Shown here: positions 25,528 to 33,731 of the stretch, piece by piece
Layout: each line of letters starts with the position of its first letter
How positions within the stretch are numbered: position 1 is the first letter of the stretch
Source of the DNA: Mogibacterium sp.
GTDB lineage: Bacteria; Bacillota; Clostridia; Peptostreptococcales; Anaerovoracaceae
Length of the DNA stretch: 36,715 bases
Direction: 5' to 3'
NCBI GenBank assembly: GCA_017431685.1
Contig: JAFRKO010000026.1
Span: forward strand, 1 to 36,715
The notes under the pieces: model-generated
The model's database searches: none
Told to the model about the DNA's origin: nothing
Seen by the model: the letters and a program-made list of their open reading frames with translations, nothing else
Position numbers and translations under genes: made by a program

Positions 25528-27228
25528 TTATTCTGGCATGAGTTCCAGAACCATGCCCTGCCAGGCCTGCAGCTGTATATGCCGCTGAGTGTGTTCCTGC
25601 GCTATATCTGCCTGCCGGCCTGCCGAATTCATATTGTCAAGCAGCGTCCTGTATTTGCAGTCAATCTCTATATTTTCGGATTCTGGTTTCAGGTTGGCAA
25701 GAATCAGTAGAGTGCGGTCTGCTCTGCGGTAATAGGCCAGCAGTCCTTCTCTTTCCTCATACACCGGCTCCAGATCCCCCCATACCAGAGTCTCACTGTA
25801 GTCCGGATTTTTCCTCAGCGCAATGATCTGTCTGTAAAAACTATAAACAGAATCCCGGCGTTCAGCCTGCTCGCTCACATTTATCAGCTTGTAATCCGGG
25901 TTGACCGGAAGCCAGGGATCTGCTTCACTGAATCCGGCATTGTGCCCGGTAGTCCACTGCATCGGCGTTCTGGCATTGTCTCTTGAATACAGGCTCACTG
26001 CCTTCATAGCTTCCTCTTCACTAAGCCCTGCATCGATAGCCACATGATATTCATCAATAGTTCCTATGTCATCGAAATCATCAGGTGAGTTGAACACAGT
26101 ATTTTCCATGCCTATCTCCTGTCCCTGATAAATGAAAGGAAGTCCTCTGAGCATGAAATAAGCCAGTGCAAGACACTTTTTGCCCTCTTCCGTCCTTCCG
26201 GATTCCGGCAGGTAGTAACTTGCTGCACGCGGTCTGTCGTGGTTTTCGATCACATTTGAGAAGAAGCCTGTATCCCCTATTCTCTTTTGAGCGGCAAGAA
26301 CGCAGCGTTTATAGTCATCAATACTGATTTTCCGGTGTGCATAGCAGCCCAGACGGCTCTGCCCCTCTACAACATGCGAAAAGTCAAACATAGAGGAAAA
26401 GTATCCGTTTTCTCCTATGAAATCCCCCAGTTCATCATATTTCTCATTGAATACTTCGCCTATAGTAAGAGCTTTATAAGGCGCAAAAGCCATATCTCTC
26501 ATTTCACCGAGGAATTCTCCTATACCCTCGGCATTCTCAAGCATGGCACTTATATCGCACAGACCATCCTCTCTTCCGGCTGCATAGTCTCTGAAAGGCA
26601 GCGCCTTTTTGATATCGATTATGGCATCGATCCTGAAGCCCGCAACGCCTCTTTCCATCCACCACTTTATGATGTTGTACACTTCTTCGCGAACTTCCGG
26701 GTTTTCCCAGTTCAGATCAGGCTGTTTTTTGTGAAATATATGGAGATAGCACTTATCAGGGTGTCCCGGAAGCGGCTCCCAGACAGAGCCTCCGAAAGCA
26801 GAGCGCCAGTTGCACGGCACACCGCCCGAGGAGTCTCTGTTTTCGATGTAAAAATACTTACCGTACTTGCCGTCAGGATCCTCACACGCCCTCCTGAACC
26901 ACTCATGCTCATCTGAGCAGTGATTCACGACCAGATCCATCAGTATGTACATACCGCGCCTGCGCGCCTCTCTGATCAGCTCATCCATGTCATCTATGGT
27001 GCCGAATCTCGGGTCCACGTTATAGTAATCGGAAATATCGTAGCCCTGGTCCGCCCATGGAGATGTATAGCACGGCGAGATCCATATTATATCAATGCCA
27101 AGTGACTTCAGGTAATCAAGCTTTGAAATAATACCCTGAATGTCTCCGACACCGTCTCCGTTTGAATCACAGAAACTTTTAGGATATATCTGATACGCTG
27201 TTTTATCGTGCCACCACTTCCTGATCAT
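25528..27228 (-). CDS. GH13 alpha-glucosidase (oligo-1,6-glucosidase/trehalose-6-phosphate hydrolase type)
   Basis: This 566-residue cytoplasmic enzyme hydrolyses alpha-glucosidic bonds in short oligosaccharides. It shows a calcium loop DSNGDGVGD (21-29), region I DLVVNHCSDEHEWF, nucleophile Asp201 in GFRIDAI, acid/base Glu258 in TIGEVFNE and stabiliser Asp331 in VIENHDRPR, plus QPDLNWENPEV (region V), as in GH13_31/29 proteins. The residue after the nucleophile is Ala, whereas strict alpha-1,6 enzymes usually carry Val there, so specificity is left open. GGAG lies 9 nt before the ATG. It follows a HAD phosphatase by 21 nt and is last in that operon. No PTS or trehalose regulator is adjacent, which weakens a TreC assignment. 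Confidence 0.93.
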   Translation of the reverse strand: MIRKWWHDKTAYQIYPKSFCDSNGDGVGDIQGIISKLDYLKSLGIDIIWISPCYTSPWADQGYDISDYYNVDPRFGTIDDMDELIREARRRGMYILMDLVVNHCSDEHEWFRRACEDPDGKYGKYFYIENRDSSGGVPCNWRSAFGGSVWEPLPGHPDKCYLHIFHKKQPDLNWENPEVREEVYNIIKWWMERGVAGFRIDAIIDIKKALPFRDYAAGREDGLCDISAMLENAEGIGEFLGEMRDMAFAPYKALTIGEVFNEKYDELGDFIGENGYFSSMFDFSHVVEGQSRLGCYAHRKISIDDYKRCVLAAQKRIGDTGFFSNVIENHDRPRAASYYLPESGRTEEGKKCLALAYFMLRGLPFIYQGQEIGMENTVFNSPDDFDDIGTIDEYHVAIDAGLSEEEAMKAVSLYSRDNARTPMQWTTGHNAGFSEADPWLPVNPDYKLINVSEQAERRDSVYSFYRQIIALRKNPDYSETLVWGDLEPVYEEREGLLAYYRRADRTLLILANLKPESENIEIDCKYRTLLDNMNSAGRQADIAQEHTQRHIQLQAWQGMVLELMPE

Positions 27229-27249
27229 GTTATTGTCTCCAGTCAGCTG

Positions 27250-27891
27250 TCATAAATTAAGAATATCTGAAGGTACAGAAACTATATAGTCAGCTCCTGC
27301 ATTCATAAGCTCATCTATGCTTCCATATCCCCACAGTACTCCCACACAGTGCAGGCCGTTTGCTTTCGCTCCCTCAATATCCTGATCCCTGTCTCCTATC
27401 ATCAGAACGGATGACTTGTCCGTTACCTCCAGCTTATCAAGAAGGTGCCTTATAACATCTGCTTTACCGCTGATCCGTCCATCCATTGTTGCTGCTCCGA
27501 CATGACCGAAATACTGATGCAAATCAAAATGGTCGAGGATCTGAACAGTAAATTCATACGGCTTGGATGTGGCAAGCGCAATTACTGCATTTCCGCTCTT
27601 CAGCTCTCCCAGCATTTCCGGGATCCCTTCATAAACCGCATTCTCGAAGATCCCGCCGGCGCGAAAATACTCCCTGTAGTATTCAACAGCCTGAAGCGCA
27701 TCCTTTTCGCTAAAGCCATAATACTTCTTAAACGAGTCTGTAAGCGGGGGGCCGATGAATGGATATAATTCTTTTCTGTCTGAAACATGTATATCGAACT
27801 TTTCCAATGCATACATGACAGAATTGGTTATGCCTATGCCGGAATCAGTCAGAGTTCCGTCAAGGTCGAACAGATAGTATTTGTACTTCAT
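27250..27891 (-). CDS. HAD-superfamily phosphatase (Gph/PgmB-like)
   Basis: The 213-residue protein carries the HAD motifs in order: Asp9 and Asp11 in LFDLDGT (nucleophile and acid/base), Thr-Ser in LATSKP, the lysine in GKADVI, and the acidic pair in IGDRDQDIEGA. A helical cap (about 20-85) places it in subfamily I, near phosphoglycolate phosphatase and beta-phosphoglucomutase. It dephosphorylates a small metabolite or isomerises a sugar phosphate; by context with the alpha-glucosidase a sugar phosphate is plausible. Its ATG overlaps the stop of the upstream gene (ATGA), so it is translationally coupled. Confidence 0.92.
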   Translation of the reverse strand: MKYKYYLFDLDGTLTDSGIGITNSVMYALEKFDIHVSDRKELYPFIGPPLTDSFKKYYGFSEKDALQAVEYYREYFRAGGIFENAVYEGIPEMLGELKSGNAVIALATSKPYEFTVQILDHFDLHQYFGHVGAATMDGRISGKADVIRHLLDKLEVTDKSSVLMIGDRDQDIEGAKANGLHCVGVLWGYGSIDELMNAGADYIVSVPSDILNL

Positions 27892-28382
27892 TGTTTTGAT
27901 CCTATATCGCGTTGAACCACTTCCAGTTTTATATCTTTGATAGGACTCAGCAGTTTTTTCAGGTTTTTGATGTCATGATTGAACGTAGTACTGATCGTTA
28001 CAGCATCCTTTAAGCCCATTGTGCCGAGAAGAGAAATGATCGTCAGAAGCAGCTCATCCAGGTAGACCGTAAGCATTATGCCAAGGGCGCAGAATAAAAC
28101 ACCGAAAAAACTCTCCCATATAACTCTCCGGTTGTTCCTGGAAATCTGCCTGTCAAACTCCGCAATGTCTCTTTCAACAGCATCATGGAGAACTCTTTGA
28201 AACCTGTCCGCATCTATCGGGCTGTCCGTATTGATCTGAAGAATGTCATGAACATGTTTCGAGGCCTCAAGCGGTGTGCAGAATGTTTTCAGGTAGTGAT
28301 AAACCCCTTCATTGATCCTCTCCCGGGAAGGGTCATATGGATTATATAAATCAGATTCCTTTTCTACAGTAAGCTGGATCAT
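27888..28382 (-). CDS. Small membrane protein of unknown function
   Basis: The product is about 164 residues. It has a soluble, mostly helical N-terminal half (about 1-90), two closely spaced membrane helices (about 92-112 and 114-134: FFGVLFCALGIMLTVYL and LLLTIISLLGTMGL) and a short basic C-terminal tail. I do not recognise the family. The start at 28382 has AAAGGAG 11 nt upstream; a GTG at 28403 would add seven residues but has a poorly spaced site. It is first in an operon with the HAD phosphatase and GH13 enzyme, sharing a 4-nt ATGA overlap with the former. Confidence 0.75.
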   Translation of the reverse strand: MIQLTVEKESDLYNPYDPSRERINEGVYHYLKTFCTPLEASKHVHDILQINTDSPIDADRFQRVLHDAVERDIAEFDRQISRNNRRVIWESFFGVLFCALGIMLTVYLDELLLTIISLLGTMGLKDAVTISTTFNHDIKNLKKLLSPIKDIKLEVVQRDIGSKQ

Positions 28383-28569
28383 TGTTAATGAAGCTCCTTT
28401 CACTTCCTTTTCTTCTCAAACAGGTGCGGATGCATTCTGTTTCCGTTACGAAGATTCTAACATTTTTGCAAAGCAGTTTGTATGTGCCTCTGTTTGAATG
28501 GCGCAAGCGCTGTGTATACCACAGATTCAATTATTTCATTTGTATTCTCGTAGCTTTCCGGTCTCCGGT

Positions 28570-28577
28570 GTTATAAT
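28570..28577 (+). promoter_or_regulatory. Extended -10 promoter of the antiporter gene
   Basis: The plus strand reads TGTTATAAT, a TGn-extended perfect TATAAT. The transcript would start near 28584, just before the ribosome-binding site. No good -35 hexamer is seen, as is common for extended -10 promoters. Confidence 0.6.
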
Positions 28578-28612
28578 GGGACATACTATTAATGGTCTGG
28601 AGGAGATTGGGA

Positions 28613-29863
28613 TTGAAGTATATTATCGGGGCTTTGATAGTCGGATACTTTGTCTTTGTGATTATCGGAATACGCATGGGGAACAGGACGTCCGACGTGA
28701 TCCGCATGAGCTTCGAAGGATTCAGAACAGCCGGGACTCTTATGGTGATCCTTCTTCTTATTGGCATGCTTACAGGCAGCTGGAGAAGCGCCGGTTCCAT
28801 CATCACATTCGTATACTACGGCATCCAGCTGATACGTCCGCGCCTCTTTCTGATTATTGCATTTCTGCTTACCTGCCTCATGAGTTACGCGCTCGGCACA
28901 TCGTTCGGAGTCGCAGGAACAGCAGGTGTCATATTCATTACCCTCGCGAGGAGCGGTAATGTCGATCCCACCATCACCGCAGGCGTTTTACTGTCAGGGA
29001 TATATTTCGGCGACCGCACATCTCCTGCATCTTCGACAGCTTTCACGGTAGCATCAGTCACCGGAACGGATCTGTACGAGAATGTAAGGGGAATGCTCAG
29101 GACGGGTCTGATACCATGGCTTTTATGTCTGGCTGTATATACTTTTCTCTCATGGAAAAACCCTCTCGCAGCAGTCGACCCGTCGGCAGTTGCCGCTTTT
29201 GAGTCTTCTTTCGCAATATCCGGATGGACGCTCCTGCCTGCTGCGGTAATTCTGATATTTCCCCTGATACATGTGCCGATCCTCATAACACTGCTGTCCA
29301 GTATTGCAGCAGCTGCAGCTGTATCCATTCTCGTTCAGCACACTTCTGTATCAGAGCTTGTACACACGCTGTTCCTAGGATATCACTCAGCCAACCCGGA
29401 ATTGTCTGCAATCATTGATGGCGGAGGTGTTATCTCCATGCTGGGCACAGTCACAATCGTAGCCATAGCCTGCAGCTACACCGGTATAATGAACGGAACA
29501 GGAATGATAGAAAATCTTCGCTGTATTGTCAGCAGACTTGAGAGGAAGATCGGGCTGTTTCCATGCGTAATAACTATCTCTTTCCTGTCAGCATGTGTAT
29601 TCTGCAATCAGGTCGTCGGAATAATCATGAGCAGCGAACTCATGAAGGACTGCTATGAAGCTAAGGGCAAAATACCTTTCGAGCTGGCAATGGACATAGA
29701 GAACGCTTCCATTACTATTCCCGCGTTGGTGCCATGGTGCATCCTGATCACAGTACCACTGTCGATCTTCGGTGTATCACATGCCGCCATACCTTTTGCC
29801 ATATATATTTACGCAATACCGCTGGTCAATCTGATTATCAAAATACTTCGCAGAGACGTATAA
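28613..29863 (+). CDS. NhaC-family Na+/H+ antiporter
   Basis: This membrane protein of about 416 residues has 10-12 helices. The conserved core has GTSFGVAGTAGVIF, then GVLLSGIYFGDRTSPASSTA and a late ACVFCNQVVGIIM segment, matching the NhaC branch that exchanges Na+ for H+ (some relatives exchange malate or lactate). The TTG at 28613 is preferred as start because GGAGGAG is 7 nt upstream; the ATG at 28592 would put that sequence inside the coding region. It is monocistronic and divergent from the GH13 operon. A repeat element follows within 2 nt of the stop codon. Confidence 0.9.
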   Translation: MKYIIGALIVGYFVFVIIGIRMGNRTSDVIRMSFEGFRTAGTLMVILLLIGMLTGSWRSAGSIITFVYYGIQLIRPRLFLIIAFLLTCLMSYALGTSFGVAGTAGVIFITLARSGNVDPTITAGVLLSGIYFGDRTSPASSTAFTVASVTGTDLYENVRGMLRTGLIPWLLCLAVYTFLSWKNPLAAVDPSAVAAFESSFAISGWTLLPAAVILIFPLIHVPILITLLSSIAAAAAVSILVQHTSVSELVHTLFLGYHSANPELSAIIDGGGVISMLGTVTIVAIACSYTGIMNGTGMIENLRCIVSRLERKIGLFPCVITISFLSACVFCNQVVGIIMSSELMKDCYEAKGKIPFELAMDIENASITIPALVPWCILITVPLSIFGVSHAAIPFAIYIYAIPLVNLIIKILRRDV

Positions 29864-29864
29864 A

Positions 29865-29933
29865 GATCCGAACCCTCTCATTTTTTATTAAGCTTATGTC
29901 TCGGGTCGATTCTTAAATTACTCCAATGAAAAA
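29865..29933. repeat. Dispersed repeat, copy A
   Basis: This 69-nt sequence starting GATCCGAACCCTCT and ending CTCCAATGAAAAA aligns along its length to 36494-36561, roughly three-quarters identical by eye. It contains the partial inverted repeat GATCCGAACCC...CGGGTCGATT. It lies directly after the antiporter stop codon. Confidence 0.7.
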
Positions 29934-29971
29934 GGACTTTTGTAGAGAAAGTACTCTCTCCAAAAGTCCTT
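29932..29971 (-). terminator. Hairpin terminator downstream of the lipase gene
   Basis: AAGGACTTTTG pairs with CAAAAGTCCTT, with an inner AGAGA/TCTCT. On the minus strand it is followed by TTTTT. It is about 250 nt past the lipase stop, so it may have belonged to another gene before rearrangement. The plus strand lacks a T-run. Confidence 0.65.
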
Positions 29972-30054
29972 GATTTGTTGGCTAATTTATGCAGCTGGGA
30001 AGATTGTGTTTCTTGCCCTTTAGGCTATTTAATGTTGCCTCGTGACATATTTCA

Positions 30055-30075
30055 CTATTCCCACTCGATCGTGCT
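30055..30075 (-). pseudogene. Orphan 3' end resembling guaA (possible att site)
   Basis: The minus strand reads the codons for Ser-Thr-Ile-Glu-Trp-Glu and a TAG stop. GMP synthase proteins characteristically end in TIEWE. An in-frame stop codon lies only six codons upstream of this motif, so only the tail is left. The 3' end of guaA is a known target of tyrosine-recombinase elements, which leave such duplicates. Confidence 0.45.
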
Positions 30076-30223
30076 TACATCTTCTCTTTTTCAGGTGTTA
30101 GTTTGAAATTCATGCACCTGTATCCTCTTCTGCGATAACCATCATCTTGAATTTGCCAGCGTTTTCCGCAGGCGGTCAGGCGCATGTTTACGTAAGACAG
30201 CAAAGAATCTCTTTTTTAATTTG

Positions 30224-32686
30224 TTATTTTGTTTTGATTGGGCCGGCAATTTTAGTCCATTCGCTATAGTATTTTGCTTCTCCTACTTTTGTATAGGAGC
30301 GAATTCTGACATAGTACTTCTTACCCTTCTTGAGTTTTTTTATGTTATAAGATTGTTTGCTCCCTCCTTGTATTTCTTTGATTTTGGCATCTGACATATC
30401 CTTTTTTGTCGCATACTGAATCTCATATCCCTGAGCATTCTTTGCCTTTGTCCATTTTACGCTTATCTTTTTTGACCCCGCCTTCAGTTTCGTTTTTTTA
30501 CTGATTTTTCCCAGACTCGGGAACAATACTCTCTTCCTAGAATCTGTTGCTACCCCGGCAATATATGCACTGATGCAGTGTGAGTCATTGAATCGTGTAT
30601 ACAGTACAGTATTACGGTCAAGCACCTTCTTTTTTAGGGATCCGATTTTTATTGACCCACCCTCCTTAAGAAGTATTTCAGTAACAGCACTTGCTTTTTT
30701 ATCGACCATGGCATACTCCAGCAAAGTGCCAACTCCGGACAGTGCCTGTTCTGTCAAAGCTCGTCCCATTCCAAGCTGGCAGTATTCTCGCGGAGATCCT
30801 GTGAACTTATGAGGTGTTGCGATGAGCGGGGTGTAGGTCGTTATTTTTATAGGCAACGACTTTGAAACACTTACAGTTATTTTGTTTTTAAATCGTATTG
30901 ACGTGTATTTCTTCTTCTTTTCAAATCCTTTCTGGGATTTTGCGAATGACAGAAACTTCCTATACAGCTCATCTGAGCCGCGACCGTCCTGATTGCTGAA
31001 TCCGGTAAACGGCTTCCCTGTGATCTCCTTGAACTTATTTCGCATTTTTGTGCTTTCATACAGTACATAGTCCTGGTTCGGATTATTTCGATAAAATCCC
31101 CAGTCCACCGGTGCGACCTTAGGCACAAAGTCTCCAGATACTATGTAATTGCGTATGTTCTTTTTATATGTCTTTTTCTTGGAATAGGCCGGCGTTGCAA
31201 ATCCATATGCAAAGATGTTTTCATCCTTATATCCGCCGTTCTGTGAAAGATCCAGCGCCAGCATATCTGTAATCGCTCCTCCGCGGCTATGCCCGGTGAT
31301 CCAGAATTTTATATTATCGGAAAAATATTCTTTATTATCTTCGATATAGTTGTCAACCACCTTTTTCAGTTCTCTCTCTGCATTGCTGAAGCCTTTATGA
31401 GTTGCGCCCTGTCCAAGGTTGAAATTGCTCAGCCACTCATACCCCCCTGCTGTGTATCCGTTAATAAATACAGCGATCACGGTGAACTCAGGCGATCTCG
31501 CAGGAATATTCTTATATGCTATCTGTACACGACAGTGATCATAATCATTGTTCTCATTATATTTTTTACTCTCCGTAAAGGTGCTATGCCCGCTGTTCGC
31601 GGTGCTGCTCTCTCCGTCCTTTGAAAAAGTATAGTTATATGAATTAACTCTGAATCCGCATTGATATAGCATTTTCTCAGCGTAATTCGTACTATCTCCG
31701 TTGGTATAGGTAGAAGCTGCTCCAAGAACCGAGAGCAGAGCCATATCCTTAGACTCATCCAGCGCGGAATTCCTGAAGAATTCATCGGAATAGTAACATG
31801 GATATGAGCATATCTTGTCATCTTGAGGATATTCTACAGTTATCCGGTATTTACCGCTTATCTTTGTTTCTTCAGGGCAGCTTAGAGATACTGCTTCCTT
31901 CCTGACAGAAATGACCGGGCGTACACCCTTGCTGTATGTCTGATACCAGCCCTTGAGTGCCCCCTCGGCATTGACATAAGTATTCTGCCTGTTGCCGTAG
32001 CTCCAACCTGAATATCCACGCAACCACCATTGCACAGCACCGCCGCTCGTATCAACATAATCAGTAGCATATGCTACACGTGACTGATCATCAGTAAAGC
32101 CATAACTGCCTCCCTGAACTTCTTCATCATAAAGCAGCCACACTTTGTCGATTGTCGTTTCTTCATGTCCATCCTGTCTCAGACGCCACTGATCATATGT
32201 TTGATTTACAACAGTAACATTAGCAGGCAGAATTTTTTCTTGTTCTACAGCTGTAAAAGCTGTATTAAAGAACTCGTTATTCAGCCAGGACCTCATTTTT
32301 GAGTCCTCCCATGCACCCATATATCCGAAGTCGCGCATCTCAAGAACTTTTTCTGAAATAAGCACATAATTGCTGCCGCTGCACGAGATTATCTTCCATC
32401 GAATCGGTGCTTCTTTATAGTATTCATTTCCCTTTTGAATGATTTTGACTCCGCTGATAGTAGCTTTTCCGTCCTTGAAAAAATCTTTCTGAGTCCTTAT
32501 TGCATCATATTCGTATTCATCAGTTACCCGATTCTGGTAATATCTTCCGAAATACACATAATTACTGTTGCTTGCAGCATATGCAGTAATGCCCCACGGC
32601 ATCGCAGACAGAAACACTGCAGCTGTCAGCAATACCGCAGTAATGTGAGAAACTAGTCTGTTACGATAATATATAATCCCGTTCAT
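30224..32686 (-). CDS. Secreted multidomain protein: DUF6273 - lipase (class 3) - Fn3
   Basis: This 820-residue protein begins with a signal peptide (about 1-38, hydrophobic core AVLLTAAVFLSAMPW, cleavage near AYAAS). A DUF6273-like domain follows (about 41-262: YVYFGRYYQ, PIRWKII, MRSWLNNEFFNTAF, GVRPVISV). Next is an alpha/beta hydrolase domain with nucleophile Ser467 in WITGHSRGG, Asp519 in VSGDFVPKV and a probable His in NDSHCISAY (near 715), the lipase class 3 pattern. A fibronectin-III-like domain ends it (about 730-815: ISVKWTKAKNAQGYEIQYAT). GAGG precedes the ATG. It probably acts on lipids or esters outside the cell. Codon use is more AT-rich than the core genes and it sits among mobile-element remnants, suggesting acquisition. 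Confidence 0.87.
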   Translation of the reverse strand: MNGIIYYRNRLVSHITAVLLTAAVFLSAMPWGITAYAASNSNYVYFGRYYQNRVTDEYEYDAIRTQKDFFKDGKATISGVKIIQKGNEYYKEAPIRWKIISCSGSNYVLISEKVLEMRDFGYMGAWEDSKMRSWLNNEFFNTAFTAVEQEKILPANVTVVNQTYDQWRLRQDGHEETTIDKVWLLYDEEVQGGSYGFTDDQSRVAYATDYVDTSGGAVQWWLRGYSGWSYGNRQNTYVNAEGALKGWYQTYSKGVRPVISVRKEAVSLSCPEETKISGKYRITVEYPQDDKICSYPCYYSDEFFRNSALDESKDMALLSVLGAASTYTNGDSTNYAEKMLYQCGFRVNSYNYTFSKDGESSTANSGHSTFTESKKYNENNDYDHCRVQIAYKNIPARSPEFTVIAVFINGYTAGGYEWLSNFNLGQGATHKGFSNAERELKKVVDNYIEDNKEYFSDNIKFWITGHSRGGAITDMLALDLSQNGGYKDENIFAYGFATPAYSKKKTYKKNIRNYIVSGDFVPKVAPVDWGFYRNNPNQDYVLYESTKMRNKFKEITGKPFTGFSNQDGRGSDELYRKFLSFAKSQKGFEKKKKYTSIRFKNKITVSVSKSLPIKITTYTPLIATPHKFTGSPREYCQLGMGRALTEQALSGVGTLLEYAMVDKKASAVTEILLKEGGSIKIGSLKKKVLDRNTVLYTRFNDSHCISAYIAGVATDSRKRVLFPSLGKISKKTKLKAGSKKISVKWTKAKNAQGYEIQYATKKDMSDAKIKEIQGGSKQSYNIKKLKKGKKYYVRIRSYTKVGEAKYYSEWTKIAGPIKTK

Positions 32687-33070
32687 TGCTGTACCTCATA
32701 TCAGTAAACTCCAAAAGATATCCTATTATTAAGTAGAGTGCCACAATTCTTGTATCCATGTCAAATAATAATCTATACGTGGTATGAGGGTGCTGATAAG
32801 ATGCTATTTTTACTGATACCGAATATGTATATTTTTAGTTATGAATTATCATCGAAAAAGGGTAAATGACACTAGCTCAAAAGATATTCATTACAGGAAA
32901 TAGCATATTAAGCGTTGTTGACATCGATTTGCATCACTGCGCAATAAGACCGTTGGAATTCCAACGGTTTTATGATATTTGCTTTACAGTGGCCGCTTTA
33001 CGGTGACTTCATCACTTAACTATGGCCTTGATCTTCTGTGGCCTTTTGCAATTACTATTCTCTTTCAAAA
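32687..33070. other. 384-nt intergenic region upstream of the lipase gene
   Basis: AT-rich, with no convincing gene. A TTGACA on the minus strand (32764-32759) could be part of the lipase promoter, but no well-spaced -10 box was found. A perfect 20-nt palindrome lies at 32949-32968. Confidence 0.6.
32949..32968. repeat. Perfect 20-nt palindrome
   Basis: ACCGTTGGAATTCCAACGGT is fully self-complementary. It is about 100 nt past the recombinase remnant's stop codon. TTTT follows on the plus strand and no T-run on the minus strand, so it is either a weak terminator or a protein-binding site. Confidence 0.5.
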
Positions 33071-33731
33071 TCACATCGTATCCAGATAATCATCAAGACT
33101 ATCCATGGCATTATGATTCAATCTTTCAAAAACATCCGTATAAGTGTCGAGCGTGATATGAATATCCGTATGTCCGAGCCATGTCTTGAGAACAACAGGC
33201 GGAACACCGGACTCGATACACCTTGTCGCAAATGTGTGTCTGAGTGCATGCTGTTCATCAGCAGGTATGCCGAGAGATCTGCAGATTCTCTGATAATAAC
33301 AATTCACCTGTGTAGTACTGATCACAGTGTCTTTGTTGAAATCATAAAATACCAGATTATCATTGTTCGGTTTCTGCCGTTTTAATGCTTCCTCAAGATA
33401 TGGCCTCAGCGTTTTGCTGATAGGATTCTCTCTCTGTCCAGTCTCCGTTTTAGTTCCATCTTTGATGAATTCTTTGTATTCTTTACCTCTTGAAATAGTC
33501 GATCTGACGTGGATAACATTGTTATCAATATCAATGTCCTCTGCTCTGAGCGCATTAATCTCGTCCATTCTCATCCCGATATACATCTCAATAAAGAGTT
33601 GCAGTAGGTCTCCGGAGCCCGATCTATGGAGCAGGTGTACAGAATTGTTTTTGTAGACTGCTGTGTTTTCAACGGTTCCGAAAAGAGTTTTTACGTTTTC
33701 TCCAATTATTGACTTCTTTCCTCCACTAATA
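33071..33731 (-). pseudogene. 5'-truncated tyrosine recombinase (phage-type integrase) remnant
   Basis: The catalytic domain is intact: Arg in YIGMRMDEINALR, a beta-hairpin region, HALRHTFATR (His-x-x-Arg), LGHTDIHITLDTY with the nucleophilic Tyr. The reading frame stays open upstream of the first ATG (33586) through LLQLFIEM and further to the stop codon of the sensor kinase gene (33732), without any ATG, GTG or TTG start. The SAM-like core-binding and arm-binding domains (normally about 170-200 residues) are missing. The gene therefore looks cut by a deletion whose junction is at the kinase 3' end. A functional integrase is unlikely. Confidence 0.88.

Larger units (their letters stand above)
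29864..30223. other. 360-nt intergenic region with repeat, terminator and guaA-like remnant
   Basis: This gap holds repeat copy A, a hairpin terminator at 29932-29971 and, at 30055-30075, a short minus-strand stretch that reads as the end of guaA. The rest shows no open frame of note and is AT-rich. Confidence 0.7.

Noticed and set aside
25528-27228. Trehalose-6-phosphate hydrolase (treC) as a firm name
   Set aside because: The family overlaps with oligo-1,6-glucosidases and no trehalose PTS gene or TreR is nearby, so a general GH13 alpha-glucosidase call is safer.
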